Source: Arthrobacter mobilis (GTDB lineage Bacteria; Actinomycetota; Actinomycetes; Actinomycetales; Micrococcaceae). Taken from it: a stretch of 64,000 bases of DNA. Both the position numbers and the translations under genes were made by a program. The first letter of the stretch is position 1; each line of letters opens with the position of its first letter. Under the pieces are notes generated by a model. It was not told the DNA's origin and did no database searches. It saw nothing but the letters and a program-made list of their open reading frames with translations. Below, piece after piece: positions 53,722 to 61,533 of the stretch. Location: contig NZ_JAAZSQ010000019.1 in the NCBI RefSeq assembly GCF_012395835.1, positions 1 through 64,000 on the forward strand, in the 5' to 3' direction.

Positions 53722-54486
53722 ATGACCATGACAACGAATACAGCGACGACGAATACAGCCGGGATCCTGGAATTGCTGCCCGCAGTGGATGTTGCGGACG
53801 GGCAGGCAGTGCGCCTGGTCCAGGGCGAGGCCGGCAGCGAGACCAGCTACGGCGACCCGCTCGAGGCGGCCCTGGCCTGGCAGAACGACGGCGCCGAATG
53901 GGTCCACCTGGTGGACCTGGACGCGGCCTTCGGCCGAGGTTCGAACAGTGCCCTGCTCCAGCGCGTGGTCGAGGAACTGAAGATCAAGGTCGAGCTCTCG
54001 GGCGGTATCCGCGACGACGCCTCGCTGGACCGCGCCCTGGAGCTCGGTGCGGCGCGCGTGAACCTGGGCACGGCGGCGCTGGAAAACCCCGAGTGGACCG
54101 CCCGCGCCATCGCCAAGTACGGTGACGCCATCGCCGTCGGGCTCGACGTCCGCGGCACCACGCTGGCCGCCCGCGGCTGGACCAAGGAAGGCGGCGACCT
54201 CTGGGAGGTGCTGGCCCGCCTGGAGGACGCCGGCTGCGCGCGCTACGTTGTCACCGACGTGACCAAGGACGGCACGCTGCAGGGCCCGAACCTGCAGCTG
54301 CTCAAGGACGTGGCCGCCCGCACCGCCAAGCCGGTGGTGGCCTCGGGCGGCATCTCCAGCCTGGACGACCTGGCCGCGCTGCGCAGCCTGGTCCCGCACG
54401 GGGTCGAGGGCGCGATCGTCGGCAAGGCACTGTACGCCGGCAAGTTCACCCTGCCGCAGGCCCTCGACGTGGCGGGACGGCGCTAG
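53722..54486 (+). CDS. hisA: ProFAR isomerase HisA / bifunctional PriA
   Basis: This (beta/alpha)8 isomerase converts ProFAR to PRFAR in histidine synthesis. The 254-residue product has the phosphate-binding repeats '[15 protein letters not shown]', 'VNLGTAAL' and '[15 protein letters not shown]', and the catalytic Asp in '[15 protein letters not shown]'. In actinobacteria lacking trpF this protein (PriA) also performs PRA isomerisation for tryptophan; whether a trpF exists here cannot be seen. ATG 53722 or 53728 may be the start; the first 13 residues are Thr/Asn-rich. Confidence 0.95.
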   Translation: MTMTTNTATTNTAGILELLPAVDVADGQAVRLVQGEAGSETSYGDPLEAALAWQNDGAEWVHLVDLDAAFGRGSNSALLQRVVEELKIKVELSGGIRDDASLDRALELGAARVNLGTAALENPEWTARAIAKYGDAIAVGLDVRGTTLAARGWTKEGGDLWEVLARLEDAGCARYVVTDVTKDGTLQGPNLQLLKDVAARTAKPVVASGGISSLDDLAALRSLVPHGVEGAIVGKALYAGKFTLPQALDVAGRR

Positions 54487-54499
54487 GAGCGCAGGCGCG

Positions 54500-55348
54500 A
54501 TGGCGAAGCGTGAACTACCTGGCCACATTGCCGCGGCGCTGGCCGCCGCCGGCGGCGCCGCTGATTCGGCAGGAGTCTCCTGGGCCGGCCGGGACCTGAG
54601 CGGCCCGGGCAATCCGCTGCACAACTTCGACCGCGACGACGGTTCGGCCGATGCCGGCGTCACCGCCGCCCGCGCGGCGCTGCTCAACGGCACCGGGACC
54701 GAGGCCGCAGTGGTGGCAGCCCTGGCCACCGCGCGGGTCTTCGTCCCGGTCGTCGCCCAACTGGGCGAGGAGGCGGCCGGGGCCCACGGTGTAGCCGCGG
54801 ACAAGCAGGCCGATATGGCGCTGGTCACCTTGCAGGCGCCTGATGGCAGGCGGGCCATGCCGGTGTTTACGACGACCCAGGCCCTGGCCAGCTGGCACCC
54901 GCAGGCCCGGCCGGTGGCCGTCTACGCGCCGCGGGCGGCGCTGTCGGCGGTGGCCGAGCAGGCCGAACTGCTGGTCCTGGACCCCGGGGCGGAACTGACT
55001 TTCGTGGTCCGCCGGCCGGCCGTCTGGGCCCTGGCCAAGCAGCAGGAATGGCTGCCCTCGTACCAAGACGAGTCCCTGACCGGCGCCGTGGCCGCCGCCG
55101 TGGCGCAGGAGCCGCGGGTGCTCCGGGCGCAGCTGGCGCCGGGCAGCGGCGTGGCCAGCCGGACCGCTGGGGGTACTATCGTTGCCGGGGGCGGATCCGG
55201 TCCGGAGCTGGCGCTGGTGCTGCAGGCCGGGGACGGCCTGCAGCCCGCGGACCTGCAGTCGATTGCCGCAGGGATCCAGCACAGGCTGGGCGCCGACCGG
55301 CAATTCGCCGAGCGCGTGGACTCACTGGAAGTGAGGTTCACCCGCTAA
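54500..55348 (+). CDS. SseB family protein
   Basis: The 282-residue protein carries an SseB N-terminal domain (about 60-185, 'TARVFVPVVAQLGEE', 'MALVTLQAPDGRRAMPVFTTTQALASWHPQARPVAVYAPRAAL'), with further helical sequence C-terminal ('ALVLQAGDGLQPADLQSIAAGIQHRLG'). SseB-like proteins occur as secretion-related or hypothetical factors in many bacteria; no function is assigned here. ATG 54500 has AGGAG 10 nt upstream. It lies 13 nt after hisA and probably shares its transcript. Confidence 0.87.
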   Translation: MAKRELPGHIAAALAAAGGAADSAGVSWAGRDLSGPGNPLHNFDRDDGSADAGVTAARAALLNGTGTEAAVVAALATARVFVPVVAQLGEEAAGAHGVAADKQADMALVTLQAPDGRRAMPVFTTTQALASWHPQARPVAVYAPRAALSAVAEQAELLVLDPGAELTFVVRRPAVWALAKQQEWLPSYQDESLTGAVAAAVAQEPRVLRAQLAPGSGVASRTAGGTIVAGGGSGPELALVLQAGDGLQPADLQSIAAGIQHRLGADRQFAERVDSLEVRFTR

Positions 55349-55377
55349 CCCAAGACCAACCCGGATAGTGGTGGACC

Positions 55378-56655
55378 GTGAACTTCGCTGTATACCTGCC
55401 CCTGCTGCGCCAGGCCCCGGTCCGCCGGCTGCTGCTGGTGGCCGTGGCAGCCCGCTTCCCGCACGCAGCGGCCGGGGTGCTGCTGACGCTGCACATCGTG
55501 GAGACGCTCGGGCTGGGCTATGCCGCCGCCGGGACGGTGGCGGCGGTGATGACGGTGGGCTTCGCCACCGGGGCGCCGTGGCGCGGGCGCCGGGTGGACA
55601 GTGCGGGACTGCGCCGGGCGCTGCTGCCGTCGGTAGTTGGCGAGGCGGCCATCTGGTCAGCAGCCCCCTTCCTGCCCTACTCCTGGCTGCTGGTGGCCGC
55701 GCTGGCCGGCGGCATCCTGGCGCTGCCGGTGTTTTCCGTAGTGCGGCAGTGCCTGGGTGTGCTGGTGGCGCCGGCCCAGCTCCGCACGGCGTACGCCCTG
55801 GATTCGATCGGCACGGAACTGACCTTCATGGCCGGACCCGCCGCCGGGGTCCTGCTGGCCACCCAGCTGTCGACGGCGCTCGGCCTGGTCCTGATCGGGG
55901 TGTCCTCGGCTGCCGCGGGCCTGCTGCTGATCTGGCTCAACCCGCCGACCCGCACACCTGCCGATACCGGTGACGGCGCCGCCCCGGCCATCGCCCCGGC
56001 CACCCCTGCGGCGGGCCGGCTGCGCGCCTCCTTCGCCTGGCTGACCGCCGGGGTGGCCGCGGTGCTCGCGGCCGCGGCCGGCGCCGGACTGCTGCTGACC
56101 GGAACCGACGTCGGCATTGTGGCCGCGCTGCGGCAGGGCGGCAACGTGGAGCAGCTGGGACTGGTCTTCCTCTTCTGGTGCGGAGCGTCGCTGGTCGGCG
56201 GCCTGCTCTACGGGGCCTTGCACCGCTCCGTTTCCCCGCTGGTGCTGCTGGCCGTGATGGGCGTACTGACCATTCCGCTGGGACTCTCGTCGGATCCCTG
56301 GACGCTGAGCCTGCTCAGCATCGCCCCCGGGCTGCTGTGCGCGCCGGTGCTGGCCGCGGCCTCGGAACGGGTCGCGGCCCTGGTGCCGGAGGATCGGCGG
56401 GGCGAGGCCATGGGCTGGTACGGTTCGGCCCTGACCGTGGGCAGTGCCCTGGGGTCCCCGCTGGCAGGTACCGTGATCGACGCCGCGGGTGCCCGGGGCG
56501 GTTTTGCCGCCGTCGGCACCGCCGCCGTCGTGCTTGCCCTGGCAGGCCTCGCGGCCCGCTCGGCCAACCGGGTCCGGCGCCGGCGCCTGGCGCCGGCGGC
56601 CGGTTCACGGGAGGAAGTCCCGCCCGGTGGGGAGGTCAGTTCACCGGACCGGTGA
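55378..56655 (+). CDS. MFS transporter
   Basis: The 425-residue protein has about 12 transmembrane helices and an internal hydrophilic loop (about 195-215). The N-terminal half includes 'AAAGTVAAVMTVGFATGAPWRGRRVDSAGLRRALLP', the MFS motif-A-like loop between helices 2 and 3; the second half has 'PEDRRGEAMGWYGSALTVGSALGSPLAGTVID'. The likely role is drug or metabolite efflux; the substrate is unknown. GTG 55378 lies 29 nt after the sseB-like gene. Its last 20 nt overlap the 3' end of the convergent DUF1844 gene. Confidence 0.9.
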   Translation: MNFAVYLPLLRQAPVRRLLLVAVAARFPHAAAGVLLTLHIVETLGLGYAAAGTVAAVMTVGFATGAPWRGRRVDSAGLRRALLPSVVGEAAIWSAAPFLPYSWLLVAALAGGILALPVFSVVRQCLGVLVAPAQLRTAYALDSIGTELTFMAGPAAGVLLATQLSTALGLVLIGVSSAAAGLLLIWLNPPTRTPADTGDGAAPAIAPATPAAGRLRASFAWLTAGVAAVLAAAAGAGLLLTGTDVGIVAALRQGGNVEQLGLVFLFWCGASLVGGLLYGALHRSVSPLVLLAVMGVLTIPLGLSSDPWTLSLLSIAPGLLCAPVLAAASERVAALVPEDRRGEAMGWYGSALTVGSALGSPLAGTVIDAAGARGGFAAVGTAAVVLALAGLAARSANRVRRRRLAPAAGSREEVPPGGEVSSPDR

Positions 56656-57055
56656 ACTTTTCGCCCGGGCCCTTGCCCGGCGCATCCGGGAACGGGGAGG
56701 CCTCGCGGAAAGCCAGCTGGAGCGAGCGCAGGCCGTCCCGCAGCGGTCCGGCATGCTGGCTGCCGATTTCGGGGGCTGCCGCCGTGACGAATCCGGCCAG
56801 TGCGGTGATCAGCTTGCGCGCCTCGTCCAGGTCCTTCAGGTCCTCGGCATCCTCGCCATCGGCCAGACCGCATTTGACCGCTGCGGCGCTCATCAGGTGG
56901 ACGGCGGCGGTGGTGATGACCTCGACGGCGGGGACCTCGGCGATGTCGCGCATCTGGTCGCGGACTTCCTGCTCGGCGTCCTGTCCGGCACCGCCGGGGG
57001 CAGGTTCGAAGCTGTGGCGGTGGGCGGACCCGGGATTGTTCTCTGGCGTGCTCAT
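56636..57055 (-). CDS. DUF1844 domain protein
   Basis: The 139-residue protein has a His/Pro/Gly-rich N-terminus (about 1-30) and a helical DUF1844 domain (about 35-110, 'VRDQMRDIAEVPAVEVITTAAVHLMSAAAVKCGLADGED', 'DLDEARKLITALAGFVTAA'). The family is widespread in actinobacteria and often lies beside infC; its function is not known. ATG 57055 is used. It is divergent from infC, with a shared 295-nt region, and its 3' end overlaps the MFS gene by 20 nt. Confidence 0.88.
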   Translation of the reverse strand: MSTPENNPGSAHRHSFEPAPGGAGQDAEQEVRDQMRDIAEVPAVEVITTAAVHLMSAAAVKCGLADGEDAEDLKDLDEARKLITALAGFVTAAAPEIGSQHAGPLRDGLRSLQLAFREASPFPDAPGKGPGEKFTGPVN

Positions 57056-57350
57056 ACTGGTAAGCTTGTCACAGACCGATTGAAACCCGGTATTTGCCTG
57101 TCCAGGGGACGGGCAGGGGCGGGTATCAATTTGCAAGCGGAGACCTCTCCCACCCGTCGGCATGGATATCCAGAGCTGCCGGGTCGCGTCGGCAGATTGC
57201 GGCACAGGATCCTGGCCAGGATTCCTTGCTGTGCAGCGCCATCCCCCTGTGCGGATGGCCGTGCCGCGGCGGGGCCTTCGATTGCGCTTGCAATTGGGGG
57301 CCTTCTTCTTTTGCAGGCGGTGCCAGTTACCAGGAAAACAGGAGCGACAC
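57056..57350 (+). promoter_or_regulatory. infC-rpmI-rplT leader and divergent promoter region
   Basis: The 295-nt gap contains no believable gene. It should hold promoters for both infC and the DUF1844 gene; no unambiguous -35/-10 pair was found. Near its 3' end ATTGC GCTT GCAAT (57281-57294) is followed by GGGGGCC and the pyrimidine run CCTTCTTCTTTT (57301-57312), which could act as a weak attenuator. AACAGGAG just before the ATT start is the infC ribosome site. Confidence 0.35.
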
Positions 57351-58445
57351 ATTAGCGAGCCACGAATCAATGATCGGATCCGCGTCCCCGAGGTGCGGTT
57401 GGTAGGACCGGCGGGTGAGCAGGTCGGGATCGTCCGCATCGAGGACGCCCTGCGGCTGGCCGCCGAGTCAGATCTGGATCTTGTTGAGGTTGCACCGCAG
57501 GCCAAGCCTCCGGTGTGCAAGCTCATGGATTTTGGCAAGTACAAATACGAAGCTGCTGTCAAGGCCCGTGAGGCGCGCAAGAACCAGACGAACACGGTGC
57601 TCAAGGAGATCCGGTTCCGCCTGAAGATCGACACCCACGACTACGAGACCAAGCGCGGCCATGCGCTGCGGTTCCTCGGCGCCGGGGACAAGGTCAAGGC
57701 CATGATCCAGTTCCGCGGCCGCGAACAGCAGCGCCCGGAGATGGGCATCCGCCTGCTGCAGCGCTTCGCGGACGATGTGTCCGAGGTCGGCGTGGTCGAA
57801 TCCAGCCCGCGCATCGACGGCCGCAACATGGTCATGGTGATCGGTCCGATCAAGAACAAGGCCGAGGCCAAGGCCGAGGCCCGCCGGGCCGCGCAGAAGG
57901 CCGAAGCCAGGGCCGCCAACGAGGCCAAGGCGACTGGCCAGGCTGACGGCGGTCACGCCGAGGATCGCCGCGCCCCGCGGGAACGCGTGGACGTGACCTC
58001 GGAGCAGGCACCGATGACCCAGAGCCTGGCGGACCTGCTGCCGGCGGAGCTGACGCGTTCTGTTGCCGAAGAACCGGCAGGGGAGCAGCCTGCTGCTGAA
58101 CCGGCTGCTGCTGCACCGGCTCCGGCTGCCGCGAAGCCTGCTGCTGCACCGGCACCGGCCGCTGCTCCGGCACCGGCCCCCGCGAAGCCTGCTGCTGCAC
58201 CGGCTCCGGTTGCCGCGAAGCCTGCTGCTGCACCGGCTCCGGCTGCTGCAAAGCCTGCTGCGGCCAAGCCGGCCGCTGCGCCGGCTCCGGCCGGGGAACA
58301 GGCTCCTGCTGCTCCGGCGCCCCGGCCTGCGGCTCCCAAGCCGGGGGATATCAAGCCCATGGCCCCGAAGCCGACGGCCATCCCCAAGCCCGCTGCCCGG
58401 CCGGCAGCACCCAAACCCGCGGGCCGGGGCAGCTCCAAGAGCTGA
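57351..58445 (+). CDS. infC: Translation initiation factor IF-3, AUU start, long C-terminal tail
   Basis: IF-3 binds the 30S subunit, prevents premature 50S joining and checks the start codon. The conserved protein begins '[18 protein letters not shown]', immediately preceded by ATT at 57351 with AGGAG 6 nt upstream; there is no ATG or GTG at this point. AUU is the classical autoregulatory start of infC. The two IF-3 domains occupy about 1-168. Residues about 170-364 are an Ala/Pro/Lys-rich, low-complexity extension with repeated '[10 protein letters not shown]' units, encoded by DNA repeats at about 58080-58275. The core is normal; total length of 364 is about twice that of E. coli IF-3. Confidence 0.92.
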   Translation: MSEPRINDRIRVPEVRLVGPAGEQVGIVRIEDALRLAAESDLDLVEVAPQAKPPVCKLMDFGKYKYEAAVKAREARKNQTNTVLKEIRFRLKIDTHDYETKRGHALRFLGAGDKVKAMIQFRGREQQRPEMGIRLLQRFADDVSEVGVVESSPRIDGRNMVMVIGPIKNKAEAKAEARRAAQKAEARAANEAKATGQADGGHAEDRRAPRERVDVTSEQAPMTQSLADLLPAELTRSVAEEPAGEQPAAEPAAAAPAPAAAKPAAAPAPAAAPAPAPAKPAAAPAPVAAKPAAAPAPAAAKPAAAKPAAAPAPAGEQAPAAPAPRPAAPKPGDIKPMAPKPTAIPKPAARPAAPKPAGRGSSKS

Positions 58446-58514
58446 CTTCGGACCACGTTGATCTGGAACTGACCGGCGGCCCCCGGCCGCCCGGCAGTCC
58501 GGCAGTCATGTAAA

Positions 58515-58560
58515 CCGCAGGCATCTCCGAGGGGATGCCGCACGAGCCGATGGCCTGCGG
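58515..58560 (+). promoter_or_regulatory. Nested hairpins between infC and rpmI
   Basis: CCGCAGGC (58515-58522) pairs with GCCTGCGG (58553-58560). Inside, GCATC (58521-58525) can pair with GATGC (58534-58538) around CTCCGAGGG. The structure lies about 32 nt before rpmI and could be a translational-control or processing site for rpmI-rplT. Confidence 0.4.
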
Positions 58561-58591
58561 GCCGGAGGAAGACGTAAGGAGAACGGCAGCC

Positions 58592-58786
58592 ATGCCGAAG
58601 CAGAAGACCCACAGTGGCGCCAAGAAGCGCTTCAAGCTCACCGGCAGCGGCAAGCTCAAGCGCCAGCAGGCCAACCGCCGCCACTACCTGGAGCACAAGC
58701 CCAGCACGCTGACCCGGCGCCTGGCCGGCGACAAGATCGTTTCCGCGGCCGACACCCGCACGATCAAGAAGATGCTCGGCATCTAG
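58592..58786 (+). CDS. rpmI: 50S ribosomal protein L35
   Basis: bL35, 64 residues, basic: '[36 protein letters not shown]'. It is full length for the family. ATG 58592 has TAAGGAG 9-10 nt upstream; an earlier in-frame ATG at 58535 is rejected because the family starts 'MPKxKTH'. It is the middle gene of infC-rpmI-rplT. Confidence 0.98.
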   Translation: MPKQKTHSGAKKRFKLTGSGKLKRQQANRRHYLEHKPSTLTRRLAGDKIVSAADTRTIKKMLGI

Positions 58787-58790
58787 CTCC

Positions 58791-58819
58791 AGGCCCATCC
58801 AGCTTTAGGCCCATCCAGC
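58791..58819 (+). repeat. Two tandem copies of AGGCCCATCCAGC
   Basis: A 13-nt sequence occurs at 58791-58803 and again at 58807-58819 just after the rpmI stop. It lies in the 137-nt rpmI-rplT gap. It may be a local duplication; no function is apparent. Confidence 0.6.
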
Positions 58820-58923
58820 GTGAGGCCTCTGCCCCGGCAGCGTGTGCCGCCGGGAAAGCTTTTCCACCCCCACTGCCCGGGCAACTGCGACAGCCCGGGG
58901 AAGAACATTGAAGGAGTACGCAC

Positions 58924-59562
58924 GTGGCACGTGTGAAGCGGGCGGTCAACGCCCATAAGAAGCGCCGGGTTATCCTGGAGCGCGCGTCCGGGTACCGCGG
59001 CCAGCGTTCGCGCCTGTACCGCAAGGCCAAGGAACAGCTGCTGCACTCGTTTGTGTACAGCTACGGCGACCGCCGCAAGCGCAAGGGCGACTTCCGCCGC
59101 CTGTGGATCCAGCGCATCAACGCTGCCTCCCGCGCCAACGGCCTGACCTACAACCGCCTGATCCAGGGCCTGAAGGCCGCCGAGGTCCAGGTCGACCGCC
59201 GCATGCTGGCCGAGCTGGCCGTCTCCGACGCCGCCGCCTTCACCGCGCTGGTGCAGGTCGCCAAGGCCGCCCTGCCGGCCGACACCTCCGCTCCGGCTGC
59301 TGCCGCCTCCAAGGCTGCCCCGGCCTCCACCCCCGCTGCCGGGAGCGCCAATGTCCACGCCGGCGCCGTGCGTGCGGTCAGCGGAGAAGCTGCCCCCGAG
59401 GGCTTCGCCATCAAGGGCAACCAGTCCAAGAAGTACCACGTGCCGGGTTCGACCTGGTACGAGCAGACCGTGGCCGAGTACTGGTTCGACTCCGTCGAGT
59501 CCGCCAAGGCCGCCGGTTTCGAGCCGGCCGGCGGCGAGGCACGCCAGAAGATCGCCGAATAA
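58924..59562 (+). CDS. rplT: 50S ribosomal protein L20 with C-terminal YHVPGS module
   Basis: bL20 is an early-binding assembly protein of the 50S subunit. Residues 1-118 are a complete L20 ('[26 protein letters not shown]'). The protein then continues through an Ala/Ser/Pro-rich linker (about 119-158) to a distinct module at 160-212, with '[20 protein letters not shown]' followed by '[23 protein letters not shown]'. The total of 212 residues is nearly twice the usual size. The module resembles short IKGN...YH.PG..Y...WF...AAGF domains attached to other actinobacterial proteins. The ATG is GTG 58924 with GAAGGAG upstream. The SpoU methyltransferase follows. Confidence 0.94.
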   Translation: MARVKRAVNAHKKRRVILERASGYRGQRSRLYRKAKEQLLHSFVYSYGDRRKRKGDFRRLWIQRINAASRANGLTYNRLIQGLKAAEVQVDRRMLAELAVSDAAAFTALVQVAKAALPADTSAPAAAASKAAPASTPAAGSANVHAGAVRAVSGEAAPEGFAIKGNQSKKYHVPGSTWYEQTVAEYWFDSVESAKAAGFEPAGGEARQKIAE

Positions 59563-59586
59563 ACGCTCACGCCGGATAACCGCATA

Positions 59587-60489
59587 ATGAGCATTGCCGG
59601 GCGCCCGCAGGCAGCCATGTCCAACCCCCGAGCCGATCGGGTCAAGGAGGTGGCCAAGCTTGCCGGGCGCCCGGTGCGCTTAAAGCGCCGCCTGTTCCTG
59701 GCCGAGGGCCCGCAGGCGGTCCGCGAAGCCCTGGCCGCCCACCGCGACCGTGCAGCCGCCGGCGGTGCTCCCGTGGTGGCCGAGGTCTATGCCACCGCAG
59801 CCTGCCTCGGGCGGCTGCCCGAACTGGCGGAGCTGGCGGACGGGGTGCCGCTGCACCTGGCCACCGACGAAGTGCTCGCGGCCATGGCGGACACGGTGAG
59901 TCCGCAGGGGATCGTGGCCGTGTGCCATTTCCTTGACCGCCCGCTGGCCGACGTCCTGGCGTCCGGGCCGAAGTTGCTGGCCGTGCTGGTCCGTGTCCAG
60001 GATCCGGGCAATGCCGGCACCGTGCTGCGGGCGGCAGATTCGGCCGGGGCCGATGCGCTGGTGCTGACCAGTGCCAGCGTGGACATTTACAACCCCAAGG
60101 CGGTGCGTGCCACCGCGGGATCGCTCTTCCACCTGCCCGTGGTGACGGGCCAGGATACGGAGACGTTGTTTTCCACCCTGCGCGGGCAGGGGATCGCGCT
60201 GCTGGCTGCCGACGGTTACGGCAACGTGGACCTGGACGAACTCCAGGACCGGAGCGCGCTGCGCCGCCTGGGCGGCCCCGGCGGCACGGATACTGCCGGC
60301 CTGCCGGCGCTGGAGGCGCCCAGCGCGTGGCTGTTCGGCAACGAGGCACAGGGCCTGTCGGACCGGGAGCTGGCCGCGGCTGATCACCGGGTGGCGGTGC
60401 CCATCTACGGCCAGGCGGAAAGCCTGAACGTCTCCACGGCGGCCACCGTCTGCCTCTATGCCTCCGCCAGGGCGCAGCGCCGCGGATAA
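59587..60489 (+). CDS. TrmH/SpoU family RNA 2'-O-methyltransferase
   Basis: The 300-residue protein has an N-terminal substrate-binding domain (about 20-125, 'RLKRRLFLAEGPQAVREAL') and a C-terminal SPOUT domain. The three SpoU motifs are visible: 'VRVQDPGNAGTVLRAADSAGADALVL', 'WLFGNEAQGLSDREL' and 'VAVPIYGQAESLNVSTAATVCLY'. It probably methylates rRNA. A homologue (Rv1644, tsnR) likewise follows rplT in M. tuberculosis. ATG 59587 or ATG 59617 ('MSNPRADRVKEVAK') may be the start; no convincing ribosome site separates them. Confidence 0.92.
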   Translation: MSIAGRPQAAMSNPRADRVKEVAKLAGRPVRLKRRLFLAEGPQAVREALAAHRDRAAAGGAPVVAEVYATAACLGRLPELAELADGVPLHLATDEVLAAMADTVSPQGIVAVCHFLDRPLADVLASGPKLLAVLVRVQDPGNAGTVLRAADSAGADALVLTSASVDIYNPKAVRATAGSLFHLPVVTGQDTETLFSTLRGQGIALLAADGYGNVDLDELQDRSALRRLGGPGGTDTAGLPALEAPSAWLFGNEAQGLSDRELAAADHRVAVPIYGQAESLNVSTAATVCLYASARAQRRG

Positions 60490-60586
60490 GGGACCGGCAC
60501 AGACAACGGGGCGGCGGTCCGGTAGATAATGGTTCCGGCGGCCGGTGGTTCCGGCCGCCGCCGGGAACCGGACCGGAGGGGATCCC

Positions 60587-61509
60587 ATGGCTGCCAGCGG
60601 CGGGACCAAGGCAATTGTCGCGGCACTGATCGCGAACTTGACCATCGCACTCCTGAAATTCGTGGCCTTCCTGCTCACCAGGTCGTCATCGATGCTGGCC
60701 GAGTCCATCCACTCCGTGGCCGACTCCGGCAACCAGATACTTTTGCTCGTCGGCGGCAAGCGTGCCGCCCGGCAGGCCAGCCCCGAGCATCCTTTCGGCT
60801 ACGGGCGCGACCGCTACATCTATGCTTTCATCGTCTCGATTGTGCTGTTCAGCGTCGGTGGCCTGTTCGCCCTGTACGAGGCGTACGAGAAATGGCTGCA
60901 TCCGCACCCGATCGAGGGCCCATGGTGGTGGGTCCCGGTGGCCGTGCTGGTCGGCGCGATCATCGCCGAGTCCTTCTCGCTGCGCACCGCCATCCAGGAA
61001 TCCAACCATGTGCGCGGGAAGGCGACGTGGGCGGAATTCGTGCGCAATGCCAAGTCCCCGGAACTGCCGGTGATCCTGCTGGAGGACATCGGGGCGCTGC
61101 TGGGCCTGGTCTTCGCGCTGTTCGGCGTCGGGATGACCCTGCTCACCGGCGACGGCGTCTGGGACGCCGTCGGCACTGCCATGATCGGCGTGCTGCTGGT
61201 GGCCATCGCCGTCATCCTTGCCCTGGAAACGAAATCGCTGCTGGTGGGCGAGGCCGCGACCAAGGAGCACGTGCGGCAGATCGAGACGGCCATTGCCGGC
61301 GACGGCTACACCCGGATCATCCACCTCAAGACCATGCACCTGGGCCCGGACGAACTGCTGGTGGCCGCCAAGATCTCCGTGGGCAACGGGGACACCGGGG
61401 AGGAGATCGCCCGGCGATCGCGCGGGTCATCTACCTCAAGCCGGACATCCTGCGCGCCGGCAAGGAAACCGAGGACGTGCCGGTGCCGGAAGGCAGCGCG
61501 CCGGCCTGA
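60587..61509 (+). CDS. Cation diffusion facilitator transporter with apparent C-terminal frameshift
   Basis: From ATG 60587 (GGAGGGG upstream) the frame encodes a CDF antiporter: 'LTRSSSMLAESIHSVADSGNQILLLVG' carries the Asp and His metal ligands, followed by 'HPFGYGRDRYIYAF' and about five to six membrane helices to residue about 225, then the cytoplasmic domain. At about 61410, after 'GDTGEEIAR', that frame turns into Arg/Ser/Pro-rich nonsense and runs to 61630, into the convergent MFS gene. The expected family ending 'IARVIYLKPDILRAGKETEDVP' is in another frame from 61417 to the stop at 61509. A deletion of 3n+1 nt, or a sequence error, near ATCGC repeats explains this. The listed end is the restored stop. 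Confidence 0.85.
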
Positions 61510-61533
61510 GCCGGACGGGTACGGCCGGCAGCG

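Noticed and set aside
57162-57350. Extending infC upstream to ATG 57162
   Set aside because: The added residues are not IF-3-like and include Phe/Cys/Arg-rich noise. The ribosome site and conserved N-terminus place the start at ATT 57351.
58080-58275. Short repeats in infC (and at 10730-11100 in infB) as CRISPR or satellite DNA
   Set aside because: They are in-frame codon repeats encoding Ala/Pro or Gly/Pro units within real proteins, with no spacer structure or cas genes.
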